Part shown: piece after piece, positions 45,827-53,832 of the stretch
Position numbering within the stretch: the stretch's first letter is position 1
How the letters are laid out: each line of letters begins with the position of its first letter
From: Shewanella benthica
GTDB lineage: Bacteria; Pseudomonadota; Gammaproteobacteria; Enterobacterales; Shewanellaceae
NCBI GenBank assembly: GCA_023284085.1
Contig: JAKVHY010000001.1
Location: 62,001-126,000, forward strand
Direction: 5' to 3'
DNA length: 64,000 bases
Position numbers and translations under genes: made by a program
Notes under the pieces: generated by a model
What the model was told of the DNA's origin: nothing
The model's database searches: none
Seen by the model: the letters and a program-made list of their open reading frames with translations, nothing else

Positions 45827-47791
45827 ATGTCTTCAAATGCTATAACTTCCCAGTCCCATCACTTGTTACAATCCTATTTTGGCTTTGAAGCGTTTAGGCC
45901 CGGTCAACTGGACGTTATCGAAAATATTCTGGGCGGGCAGAGCGCCGCTGCTATTTTCCCCACCGGTTCTGGCAAGTCTATCTGTTACCAACTTCCCGCC
46001 ATCGCGCTGCCACACCTGACATTAGTGGTGTCGCCCTTATTGGCCTTGATGCAAGATCAGCTGGCATTTCTTAAGCAGAAGGGGATAAGTGCGGCAAGCA
46101 TAGATTCTACTCAGAGCCGGGAACAAGCCAATGAAATCATGAGGGGGATAAGAAGTGGTCAGATTAAAATATTGATGATCTCAGTCGAGCGTCTCAATAA
46201 CGAAAGGTTCAGACAGTTTATCTCAGAGATCCCCCTGTCTTTGTTGGTGGTGGATGAGGCGCACTGTATCTCAGAGTGGGGGCATAACTTCCGGCCCGAT
46301 TACCTTAAATTACCCCGCTATCGACAAGAGCTAAATATCCCACAAACCTTACTGTTAACTGCCACTGCTACCCCCAAGGTGATTGAGGATATGGGGGATA
46401 AGTTTGGCATAGCCAAAGAAAATGTCAGCTTGACCGGTTTCTATCGTGCCAATCTTCACCTGGGCGTACAGGGCGTTAAAACGTTAGATAAACTCGATAC
46501 CCTGTGTCACTGGTTACAGCCCAGACAAGGGCTGTCGGGCATCATTTATGTCACCTTGCAAAAGACGGCCGAGCAGGTGGCCGAGCACCTTAGAAGCAGA
46601 AATATCCCGGCAATAGCCTATCATGCCGGCATGAACTCAGATGTCCGCTCAAAAATTCAAGATGATTTTATGTCAGGCAGGCAGCAGCTCATTGTGGCGA
46701 CGATTGCTTTTGGCATGGGGATAGATAAGAGCGATATTCGCTACGTGGTGCATTATGACTTGCCCAAGTCTGTCGAAAACTATGCTCAGGAAATTGGCCG
46801 TGCGGGTCGTGATGGCGGGGATTCTGACTGTCTGGTGTTAGCCAATGGTGATAATTTAAGCACACTGGAAAACTTCGTCTACGGCGATACGCCTGAATCT
46901 TCGGCCATCGCTATCGTACTCGATGAAATCCTTAAGGCGGCGCATAGTCAGAGCGGTAACAAGGGCCGGGAGTGGGAAGTGGTGCTCAATAGCCTGTCTG
47001 GGCAATCAAATATTCGCCCCTTGTCCCTAAAGACCTTGTTGGTGTATCTAGAGCTGTTTAATGTGATCAAGCCCACCTACAGCTATTTTGCCGAGTATAA
47101 ATATAAATTACTCAAAGGCGAAGAGGAGATCTTGGCCGGTTTTAACGGCGAGAGACGTGATTTTGTTCAAGCCATTTTTAACAGTTCAGATAAAGCTAAG
47201 ATCTGGTTTAGTATCAACTTCGATAGGCTACACCAAGATTATGCCGGTGATCGCCAGCGTGTACTCAAAGCCATTAATTACCTGGATGAAAAAGGCATGA
47301 TCGAGCTTCAGAGTAAGCAGATGACTCAAGTCTATGACATTCTCGATCCTAATTTCTCTGCACAATCTCTGCAGTCTTCTCTGTTTGAGCGATTCAGCCA
47401 AAAAGAGCGCAGTGAGATAGAGAGAATTAACCATCTGGTCGCCTTCTTTACCTCTGATTCATGCCTCAGCCAACAACTGGCTCACTATTTTGCCGATAGG
47501 AACATGACGGCCGCTTGTGGCACTTGCAGTGTTTGTCTGGGTCAGCTGGCCGTATTACCGCCGCAACCTTACCTGCGTCCCTTAGGTGAACTGGATTTCA
47601 ATGTGCTTACCCAAGCTGGCATCAATAAACTGGATAAGGCGTGTAGCCCGGTACTCTTGTCACGCTTTTTGTGTGGTTTGACGACGCCCATATTTACCCG
47701 TCTCAAGATGAGGGCCTGTAAAGGTCATGCATCTCTGGAAAAATATCCTTTCGGCGAGGTTAAACTCTGGGTAGAGTCTAATCTGACTTAG
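45827..47791 (+). CDS. RecQ-family ATP-dependent DNA helicase
   Basis: A 654-residue SF2 helicase. Motif 0 (YFGFEAFRPGQ), Walker A (FPTGSGKSICYQLPA), the DEAH box (VVDEAHCISEWGHNFRPDY), motif VI (QEIGRAGRDGGDSDC) and the RecQ zinc cysteines (last pair in CGTCSVC, about residues 565-572) are present. The C-terminus after the zinc region is short and I see no HRDC domain. This looks like the second RecQ-like paralog of Shewanella/Vibrio, not canonical RecQ, so I give no symbol. Confidence 0.9.
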   Translation: MSSNAITSQSHHLLQSYFGFEAFRPGQLDVIENILGGQSAAAIFPTGSGKSICYQLPAIALPHLTLVVSPLLALMQDQLAFLKQKGISAASIDSTQSREQANEIMRGIRSGQIKILMISVERLNNERFRQFISEIPLSLLVVDEAHCISEWGHNFRPDYLKLPRYRQELNIPQTLLLTATATPKVIEDMGDKFGIAKENVSLTGFYRANLHLGVQGVKTLDKLDTLCHWLQPRQGLSGIIYVTLQKTAEQVAEHLRSRNIPAIAYHAGMNSDVRSKIQDDFMSGRQQLIVATIAFGMGIDKSDIRYVVHYDLPKSVENYAQEIGRAGRDGGDSDCLVLANGDNLSTLENFVYGDTPESSAIAIVLDEILKAAHSQSGNKGREWEVVLNSLSGQSNIRPLSLKTLLVYLELFNVIKPTYSYFAEYKYKLLKGEEEILAGFNGERRDFVQAIFNSSDKAKIWFSINFDRLHQDYAGDRQRVLKAINYLDEKGMIELQSKQMTQVYDILDPNFSAQSLQSSLFERFSQKERSEIERINHLVAFFTSDSCLSQQLAHYFADRNMTAACGTCSVCLGQLAVLPPQPYLRPLGELDFNVLTQAGINKLDKACSPVLLSRFLCGLTTPIFTRLKMRACKGHASLEKYPFGEVKLWVESNLT

Positions 47792-47956
47792 ATTCCAGCA
47801 CGGCGTCAGGCGTTGAAATTGTAAGTCTCTATTACAAATTAATGCCTGATGCTGATATTTCTCATCATACGTGTTCTACTGTTTGGTGCATTTCTAGTGT
47901 CAAGGTGGGAGTTCTCCCACAAATAATAATAACGAAAATATATATTGGGAATAACA

Positions 47957-49726
47957 ATGAAAAAAGCCACATTATCGCTAGCCATAGCCTTATCTTTCGC
48001 CGGATTAGGCGGATGCCAAACACAGGAAGAAACCTCAGTAACTCCAGAGGCACAGGCCAGTCAGCAACAGAATTTCGCAACATTTTCAGGTCAGTTTATC
48101 GACGATTTATGGAAAGAATCACCGACTTGGGCGCTTTACAGTGGTTTTCACCAATATGATGGGGTGCTCAAGGTGCCCAATGCCAAGAATCGTAAACTGT
48201 CTTTAGCCTTTAACCAGAAAGAGTTGAGTAAGCTCGCCTCTTTCGATCTAGATAAGCTGTCGGCTAATGAGCTGATCGATTATCGATTAATTGAAAACTT
48301 GCTTAAAAGAGACATCTGGGAGATCGAGGAATTTAAGTCCTGGCAGTGGGACCCCTCTTCATACAATGTTGCCGGCGGCTTCGCACAATTGGTGAACGAA
48401 GATTTTGCCCCCTTGGATACCCGTCTACGCTCGGTGCTTGCACGAATGGAAAATGTGCCAGCCTATTATCAAGCGGCCCAGAATAATATTGAATCGCCAA
48501 CGCTCGAGCATACTCAACTAGCAATAATGCAGAACAAGGGCGCCTTCTCTGTTTTTTCTGATGAGCTACTGACTCAGGCAAAAGACTCTGGGTTAACAGC
48601 AGATGAAAAAGCCTTGTTCGAGACCCGCTTTAACGCATCGACTCACGCTATCAATGAGCATATTGAGTGGCTCGATGGGCTCGAAACACAATTAACACGC
48701 GATGGTGCGCGCAGTTTCAGAATTGGTGAAGCCCTCTATGAAGAGAAGTTTGCCTTCGATATTCAGGCCGGGATGAGTGGCAAAGCCTTATATGAGAAGG
48801 CCAGTGCCGACAAGGTTCGGGTACAGGATGAGATGGCAAAGATCACGTCTAAGCTTTGGTCTACCTATTTCGACACCGCCATGCCTGCAGATCAAAACAG
48901 CGCCACCAAACAGTTGATCGATAAATTGTCATCTAAGCATGTAAAACGCGATGCGTTTGTCGATGAAGTACGCGCACAAATTCCTGAGCTCATTGCATTT
49001 GTGCAAGAGAAGAACCTGGTCACCTTAGATCCCAATAAACCTCTGGTTGTGCGTGAGACGCCTGCCTATATGCGTGGTTTTGCCGGGGCGTCAATCAGTG
49101 CGCCTGGTCCCTATGAGAAATCGAGTAACACCTATTATAACGTGACTCCTCTCGATGGCATGAGTGATGAATCGGCAGAAAGCTATCTGCGTGAATACAA
49201 TCACTGGATCTTGCAGGTGCTCAATATTCACGAAGCCATTCCAGGTCACTACACTCAGCTGGTTTATTCAAATGAGTCACCAAGTTTGATCAAGAGCTTG
49301 TTTGGTAATGGCGCCATGGTCGAAGGCTGGGCCGTGTATTCTGAGCGTATGATGCTCGAAGAAGGTTATGGTAATTTCGAGCCAGAACTTTGGTTGATGT
49401 ACTACAAGTGGAACTTACGAGTCATAGCTAACACGATTCTCGATTACAGTATTCAGGTAAAGGGGATGACTGAAGAGCAAGCCATTACTTTAATGACTGA
49501 AGAAGCGTTTCAACAAACAGCAGAAGCCGAAGGTAAGTGGAGGAGGGCGACGCTGAGTCAAGTACAGCTGACCAGTTACTATTCAGGCTACCGTGAGATT
49601 TATGATTTCAGGGAGGAGCTTAAAACGTCTCAAGGTGAGAAATTTGATCTTAAAACATTCCACGAACAATTTCTAAGTTACGGCAGTGCCCCAGTTAAAT
49701 ATATCCGTGAACTGATGATGAAATAA
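47957..49726 (+). CDS. DUF885 family lipoprotein, predicted zinc metallopeptidase
   Basis: About 589 residues. A signal peptide MKKATLSLAIALSFAGLGGC ends in lipobox LGGC, so it is a lipoprotein. The C-terminal half has HEAIPGH (zinc-binding HExxxGH), followed by the conserved EGWAVYSERMMLEEG. Members of this family are inferred to be metallopeptidases; the substrate is not established. The open frame begins at a TTG (47945), but the ATG at 47957 directly begins the signal peptide. A strong terminator follows. Confidence 0.88.
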   Translation: MKKATLSLAIALSFAGLGGCQTQEETSVTPEAQASQQQNFATFSGQFIDDLWKESPTWALYSGFHQYDGVLKVPNAKNRKLSLAFNQKELSKLASFDLDKLSANELIDYRLIENLLKRDIWEIEEFKSWQWDPSSYNVAGGFAQLVNEDFAPLDTRLRSVLARMENVPAYYQAAQNNIESPTLEHTQLAIMQNKGAFSVFSDELLTQAKDSGLTADEKALFETRFNASTHAINEHIEWLDGLETQLTRDGARSFRIGEALYEEKFAFDIQAGMSGKALYEKASADKVRVQDEMAKITSKLWSTYFDTAMPADQNSATKQLIDKLSSKHVKRDAFVDEVRAQIPELIAFVQEKNLVTLDPNKPLVVRETPAYMRGFAGASISAPGPYEKSSNTYYNVTPLDGMSDESAESYLREYNHWILQVLNIHEAIPGHYTQLVYSNESPSLIKSLFGNGAMVEGWAVYSERMMLEEGYGNFEPELWLMYYKWNLRVIANTILDYSIQVKGMTEEQAITLMTEEAFQQTAEAEGKWRRATLSQVQLTSYYSGYREIYDFREELKTSQGEKFDLKTFHEQFLSYGSAPVKYIRELMMK

Positions 49727-49794
49727 CATTTAAACGCCCGTGTTGAACCACTAGGGTTCGACATTCTGTTTAAAAAAAGAGTTTAAAAATTGTG

Positions 49795-49831
49795 TTTAAA
49801 AAAAGACCAGACCTTAGTCTGGTCTTTTTTT
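49795..49831 (+). terminator. DUF885 gene terminator
   Basis: AAAGACCAGAC and GTCTGGTCTTT form an 11-bp stem with a 4-nt loop, with A and T runs on both sides. Confidence 0.93.
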
Positions 49832-49940
49832 GCCTAGACCTTTAACAAGGTGTTAACCAAAGTTTTTAGTTTAAATAACTAACACAGCTCACATTTAAAT
49901 AAAAAACAACTGGAGTTAAACTAATAGCTATAGTAGTGTT

Positions 49941-49959
49941 AATGATAACGGTTCGCATT
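49941..49959. promoter_or_regulatory. Fur-box-like palindrome before the orphan regulator gene
   Basis: AATGATAACGGTTCGCATT is a 19-bp imperfect palindrome matching the classical Fur box (AATGATAATNATTATCATT) at about 15 of 19 positions by eye. It overlaps the likely start region of the response-regulator gene. Fur binding would imply iron control; this is inference. Confidence 0.4.
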
Positions 49960-49975
49960 CGCAATGATTGGTGAG

Positions 49976-50659
49976 ATGAGCAAAATATTATTGGTCGATG
50001 ATGATCTAGTGTTTAGGGAATTACTTGAGGAAGCGTTAGAGGCTGAAGGACACAATATTGTCTGTGCTGAGAATGGTTTTGAAGCATTGGCAATATTAGA
50101 GGAAGACCTCCCCGATATTATTCTGCTAGATATTATGATGCCAAAATTAGATGGATTTGGTTTATTGGCTGCAAGAAAAGATCAGATCCCCGTGATAGTG
50201 ATTTCTGCCATCGATAATGAAGATGAAAGAATAAAAGGCTATGAACTCGGGGCCGATGATTTTCTTACAAAGCCTTTTAGCGTAAAGGAGCTTTTAGTCC
50301 GTATGATAGCATTACAACGTCGCGTAGAATTAACTCGAGCAGAGAAATTTACTGTCAGCCCAACCTCTGACACCGAAGTTAAATTTGATGATACTCAATA
50401 TTGTGTTTCGATAGCATCGAGAAAGGTTATCCTTACTCAAACAGAATTTAAATTATTTAAGTACCTGTTCGAACGCAAAGGGAAAGTGATCACGAAACAG
50501 GAATTACAGCGCAGTGTACTGCATAAAGATCTCGGCAGGTTCGATCGAAATCTGGATATGCATATCAGTAATACTCGCCGTAAATTAGCCGATACTCAGC
50601 TACCAAAAACTCTGATTAACACGGTCAGAGGACAAGGGTATAGCTTTGCTAATTGGTGA
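49976..50659 (+). CDS. orphan OmpR-family response regulator
   Basis: About 227 residues. A receiver domain (1-115: Asp7-Asp9, phosphoacceptor Asp in IILLDIMMPKLDG, FLTKPFS with conserved Lys) is followed by an OmpR/PhoB winged helix (about 135-227; LTQTEFKLFKYLFERKGKVI, then VRGQGYSFANW). No histidine kinase lies nearby, so it is an orphan in this window. Starts at 49964 and 49976 are both possible; I chose 49976, which gives the typical MSKILLVDDD. It resembles CpxR-like regulators, but I do not assign a name. Confidence 0.9.
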   Translation: MSKILLVDDDLVFRELLEEALEAEGHNIVCAENGFEALAILEEDLPDIILLDIMMPKLDGFGLLAARKDQIPVIVISAIDNEDERIKGYELGADDFLTKPFSVKELLVRMIALQRRVELTRAEKFTVSPTSDTEVKFDDTQYCVSIASRKVILTQTEFKLFKYLFERKGKVITKQELQRSVLHKDLGRFDRNLDMHISNTRRKLADTQLPKTLINTVRGQGYSFANW

Positions 50660-50680
50660 ACCGGTTTAAATTAAGCATAC

Positions 50681-50712
50681 AAAAGCCACACTCGATGTGG
50701 CTTTTTTGTTTT
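50681..50712 (+). terminator. orphan regulator terminator
   Basis: AAAAGCCACA and TGTGGCTTTT form the stem around CTCGA, followed by a T run. Confidence 0.93.
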
Positions 50713-50812
50713 TTAGCTGCCTCAATGCACATTTTCGTTTATCCTATAGGCCATTTATTGAGTCACTAGGTTCAGATGACTCCATTCTCTCAGATTAATC
50801 AAAGGAAGACCT

Positions 50813-51940
50813 ATGCGGATCAGTGCTAATTTTGATGGTGGAAACATTGAAGTCATCAATCAAGATAATATTAATGATGTGCAGTTAGCCATTCGCCCGG
50901 ACGTTGGTGGAGAATTTTACCAATGGTTCAACTTCCGCCTCGAAGGTGAAGTGGGTAATCGATATCTGCTTAATATTGTCAACGCTGGCTCTGCCTCCTA
51001 TCCAAAAGGATGGGAAAACTATCAAGCCGTAGCCACATACGATAGACAACAATGGTTTAGATTACCCACAGAGTATAAAGATGGCAAATTGACCATAGCG
51101 GTCGATCTCGACTGTGATGTGATTCAAATTGCCTATTTCGCCCCATACAGCTACGAGCGTCATCAAGATCTGCTGGCCGCAGTGCAAATGCATCCCCTCG
51201 TGAGTCTTGAGCATCTGGGTTTGACACTCGATGACAGAGATCTGACCTTAATCAAGGTGGGTGATGGCGACGAGTCGAAGGCAAATATCTGGATCACCGC
51301 TCGTCAGCATCCGGGTGAGACGATGGCCGAATGGTTGGTAGAAGGCTTTATCAATAATCTTCTAGACGGTGATTGTGCCAATGCAAAAGCATTATTAGAC
51401 AAGGCAAATTTCTATATTGTGCCTAATATGAATCCAGATGGTTCGGTGAGGGGCCACTTGAGAACCAATGCTGCCGGCGTTAATCTTAATCGTGAATGGC
51501 TCAGCCCGTCTCTCGAGAAGAGCCCGGAAGTATTCCATGTCACTAATAAGATGAAAGAGACAGGCGTGGATCTGTTTTATGATGTTCATGGTGATGAAGG
51601 CCTGCCTTTCGTCTTCCTTGCAGGTTGTGAAGGCGTGCCTTGTTATAATGATAAGATGGCCGCCTTGCAGCAGAAATTTGTTCAAGCACTCAAGTTAACC
51701 AGCGCTGACTTCCAAACTGAGTTTGGTTACGACAAAGATGAGCCTGGCAAGGCAAATCTAACCGTGGCCTCTAACTGGGTCGCCGAAACATTCCAATGTT
51801 TGTCTAATACATTGGAGATGCCATTTAAAGATAATGATAATTTAGCAGACCCTATGTCGGGATGGTCTCCTGAACGCTCAATCTATCTTGGTGAAGCCTC
51901 ACTCACGGCGATGTTAGCCGTCGTTGACGAACTTCGCTAG
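50813..51940 (+). CDS. M14-family carboxypeptidase of the cytosolic (CCP/AGBL-like) type
   Basis: A 375-residue zinc carboxypeptidase. An N-terminal beta domain (about 1-120; FYQWFNFRLEGEVG is like the CCP N-domain) precedes the M14 peptidase domain. Zinc ligands are in ARQHPGETMAEW (HxxE) and YDVHGDEGLP (His), and a probable general-base Glu in LSNTLEMPFKDND. There is no signal peptide, so it is cytoplasmic. Eukaryotic relatives deglutamylate tubulin; the bacterial substrate is unknown. AAGGAAG precedes the ATG. A zinc-ribbon gene follows on the same strand. Confidence 0.87.
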   Translation: MRISANFDGGNIEVINQDNINDVQLAIRPDVGGEFYQWFNFRLEGEVGNRYLLNIVNAGSASYPKGWENYQAVATYDRQQWFRLPTEYKDGKLTIAVDLDCDVIQIAYFAPYSYERHQDLLAAVQMHPLVSLEHLGLTLDDRDLTLIKVGDGDESKANIWITARQHPGETMAEWLVEGFINNLLDGDCANAKALLDKANFYIVPNMNPDGSVRGHLRTNAAGVNLNREWLSPSLEKSPEVFHVTNKMKETGVDLFYDVHGDEGLPFVFLAGCEGVPCYNDKMAALQQKFVQALKLTSADFQTEFGYDKDEPGKANLTVASNWVAETFQCLSNTLEMPFKDNDNLADPMSGWSPERSIYLGEASLTAMLAVVDELR

Positions 51941-51967
51941 TTCACTAATCATAATTTTGAGGTAGCG

Positions 51968-52285
51968 ATGGCATTAATTAAATGTCCAAGTTGTCAGAAA
52001 CGGATCTCGAGTAAGGCGACGGCATGCAGCTTCTGCAATGCAGACCTAACCGGTAATACTGACTCATTGAGCACCATCAGTCATATTAAACGTTCGAATC
52101 AGCTGATGAATCACAGCATGTTGTCTATGACCTTGTTTATCGCGGGAGTGGTGATCTGGTTTTGGGGAGGGGAGCCTGCCCAAGGGATTCGATCTTACAT
52201 CGCCAGTGCGTGTTTTGTGTTGGGCTTTGTGGGCTACATGATCACTCGCGTGAGAATGGTATTGCATAAACGGAAAAGTGTATGA
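51968..52285 (+). CDS. zinc-ribbon membrane protein
   Basis: 105 residues. An N-terminal zinc ribbon (CPSCQKRISSKATACSFC) is followed by two transmembrane segments (about residues 48-68 and 74-93). GAGGTAGCG precedes the ATG. The last four bases overlap the next gene (ATGA junction), so it is cotranscribed with the yeaC-like gene. The function is unknown. Confidence 0.83.
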   Translation: MALIKCPSCQKRISSKATACSFCNADLTGNTDSLSTISHIKRSNQLMNHSMLSMTLFIAGVVIWFWGGEPAQGIRSYIASACFVLGFVGYMITRVRMVLHKRKSV

Positions 52286-52563
52286 CAGATATAAATAAGA
52301 TGATCGATGATATGCCCCATGTCGTCTATGAGAGACTCGTCAGCGGCGTAGAGTTGGGAAAGTGGGAAGACGGCACCGCGTTGTCACTAGCCCAGCGTGA
52401 CTCGACGCTGCAGTTGGTGATGCTATATCAAGCGAGACGATTGAACCAAACGGATCATTTAACGGTGAATTCTGCCGGGCAGCTCAATGAATTATCTAAG
52501 TCTCAGCTGAAGAAGCAGTTCAAGGGTGAGTCCATCGCCGAGTTTAAAGAGAAAGACCTTTAA
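52282..52563 (+). CDS. yeaC: YeaC family protein (DUF1315)
   Basis: A 93-residue cytoplasmic protein. The motif MPHVVYERLVSGVELGKW and the later TLQLVMLYQARRLN match the DUF1315/YeaC family of gammaproteobacteria, which has no known function. It overlaps the zinc-ribbon gene by four bases and converges on ansA across a shared terminator. Confidence 0.86.
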   Translation: MTDINKMIDDMPHVVYERLVSGVELGKWEDGTALSLAQRDSTLQLVMLYQARRLNQTDHLTVNSAGQLNELSKSQLKKQFKGESIAEFKEKDL

Positions 52564-52566
52564 TAG

Positions 52567-52610
52567 AAAAGGTCCTAGGAACTAGCATCTAGCTCCTAGG
52601 ATCTTTTTTT
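52567..52610. terminator. bidirectional terminator between yeaC and ansA, CTAG-rich
   Basis: AAGGTCCTAGGA pairs with TCCTAGGATCTT (one wobble), and inner ACTAG/CTAGC also pair, with a T run after the right arm and an A run before the left arm. It contains the same CTAG-type words as sites near 231 and 32955. Confidence 0.8.
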
Positions 52611-53622
52611 AGTCTTCGCTCAGCTCGCCAACCAGATCCTGCTGCATAGCCTCTCTCACTTGCGTAGGAGACATAGGCTTAGACAGGAGATAGTGTAACT
52701 TAGTCAAGGCGGCTTCCGTCGTCATATCCGCACCACTGATCACACCCGCCTCTTGCAGGGCATTACCCGTGGCATAGCCCGACATATTGACCTTGCCCTG
52801 TAGACATTGGGTGAGGTTAACCAAGACTATCCCACGTTGACTCGCTTGTGACAGCACTTTTAGCAGCGCTGGATTTTGAGGGGCGTTACCGACCCCATAG
52901 GTAAGCAAGATCAGTGCTTTGACCGGTTGCTGTAAGATGTTCTCTATGATGTCGGTGGTGATGCCCGGATAGAGTGTTACCACGCCTATTGGTTGGGGAC
53001 TGATGGTGGCGACATCCAAAGGCTTATCCGATGGCTCAGCTATCTTTCCGGCCTTCATGTGGATCTTGATGCCTGCCTCGAGTAATAAGGGAAAGTTAGG
53101 TGAGGCGAAGGCGCCGAAACCATCGGCGTGAGTCTTGGTCGTCCTGTTTCCCCGAAACAGCTTGTTATTAAAGAATAGACCCACTTCAGCGACCGGATAA
53201 TTGGCGGCAATGTAGAGCGAGTTTAACAGGTTGGTTTGACCATCGGATCTGAGCTGGGCGAGGGGGATCTGAGACCCAGTGACAATCACAGGTTTCGAGA
53301 GATCTTGTAACATGAAAGACAAGGCCGAAGCGGTGAAGGCCATGGTATCTGTGCCATGTAAGATCACGAAGCCATCATACTTGTCGTAGTTTAACTTAAT
53401 ATCATCGGCGATCATCTGCCAATCTGTCGGCGCCATATCAGACGAATCTATCAGTGGACTGTATTCCTGAATCACGAATTCTGGCATATCCTCATGATAG
53501 AACTCAGGCATGGCCTTGACACAATCGGTGAGAAAACCTGCGACAGGGGCGAAGCCATGGGAGGTCTTTTGCATGCCTATGGTGCCGCCTGTATAGGCAA
53601 CATATATGGAACGTTTGGTCAT
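52609..53622 (-). CDS. ansA: type I (cytosolic) L-asparaginase
   Basis: About 337 residues, hydrolysing asparagine to aspartate and ammonia in the cytoplasm. The first active-site threonine lies in YTGGTIGMQ near the N-terminus, the second in LHGTDTMAFTAS. The frame runs to 53682, but MTKRSIYVAYTGGTIG at 53622 fits the family N-terminus and E. coli AnsA length (338). It follows sppA on the same strand, the E. coli order sppA-ansA. Confidence 0.92.
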   Translation of the reverse strand: MTKRSIYVAYTGGTIGMQKTSHGFAPVAGFLTDCVKAMPEFYHEDMPEFVIQEYSPLIDSSDMAPTDWQMIADDIKLNYDKYDGFVILHGTDTMAFTASALSFMLQDLSKPVIVTGSQIPLAQLRSDGQTNLLNSLYIAANYPVAEVGLFFNNKLFRGNRTTKTHADGFGAFASPNFPLLLEAGIKIHMKAGKIAEPSDKPLDVATISPQPIGVVTLYPGITTDIIENILQQPVKALILLTYGVGNAPQNPALLKVLSQASQRGIVLVNLTQCLQGKVNMSGYATGNALQEAGVISGADMTTEAALTKLHYLLSKPMSPTQVREAMQQDLVGELSED

Positions 53623-53739
53623 TGTTATATTCAAATGGACGCTATTTGGCTGAAGTATACTTGCTTGCTGAGCTTCACCCAATGGTTTCCGCTATTTATA
53701 CTAGTTAAGTTTGTATCTGTGACAATACAAGTGTTAAAA

Positions 53740-53778
53740 CTTAAAAACCCGAGCAGGCAGAGCCTGATCGGGTTTGTG
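53740..53778 (-). terminator. sppA terminator
   Basis: AAAACCCG and CGGGTTT flank an inner AGCAGGC/GCCTGAT pair; the A run lies on the downstream side for the minus strand. Confidence 0.6.
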
Positions 53779-53832
53779 TTTGTTACAGAGCCAGTGTTTA
53801 GACTCTGCTACTCTGGCTCAGTCATGCTGAGG

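Noticed and set aside
47842..48159. Alternative frame over the DUF885 gene start
   Set aside because: Different frame from the lipoprotein; no domain and the true gene has a clear signal peptide at 47957.
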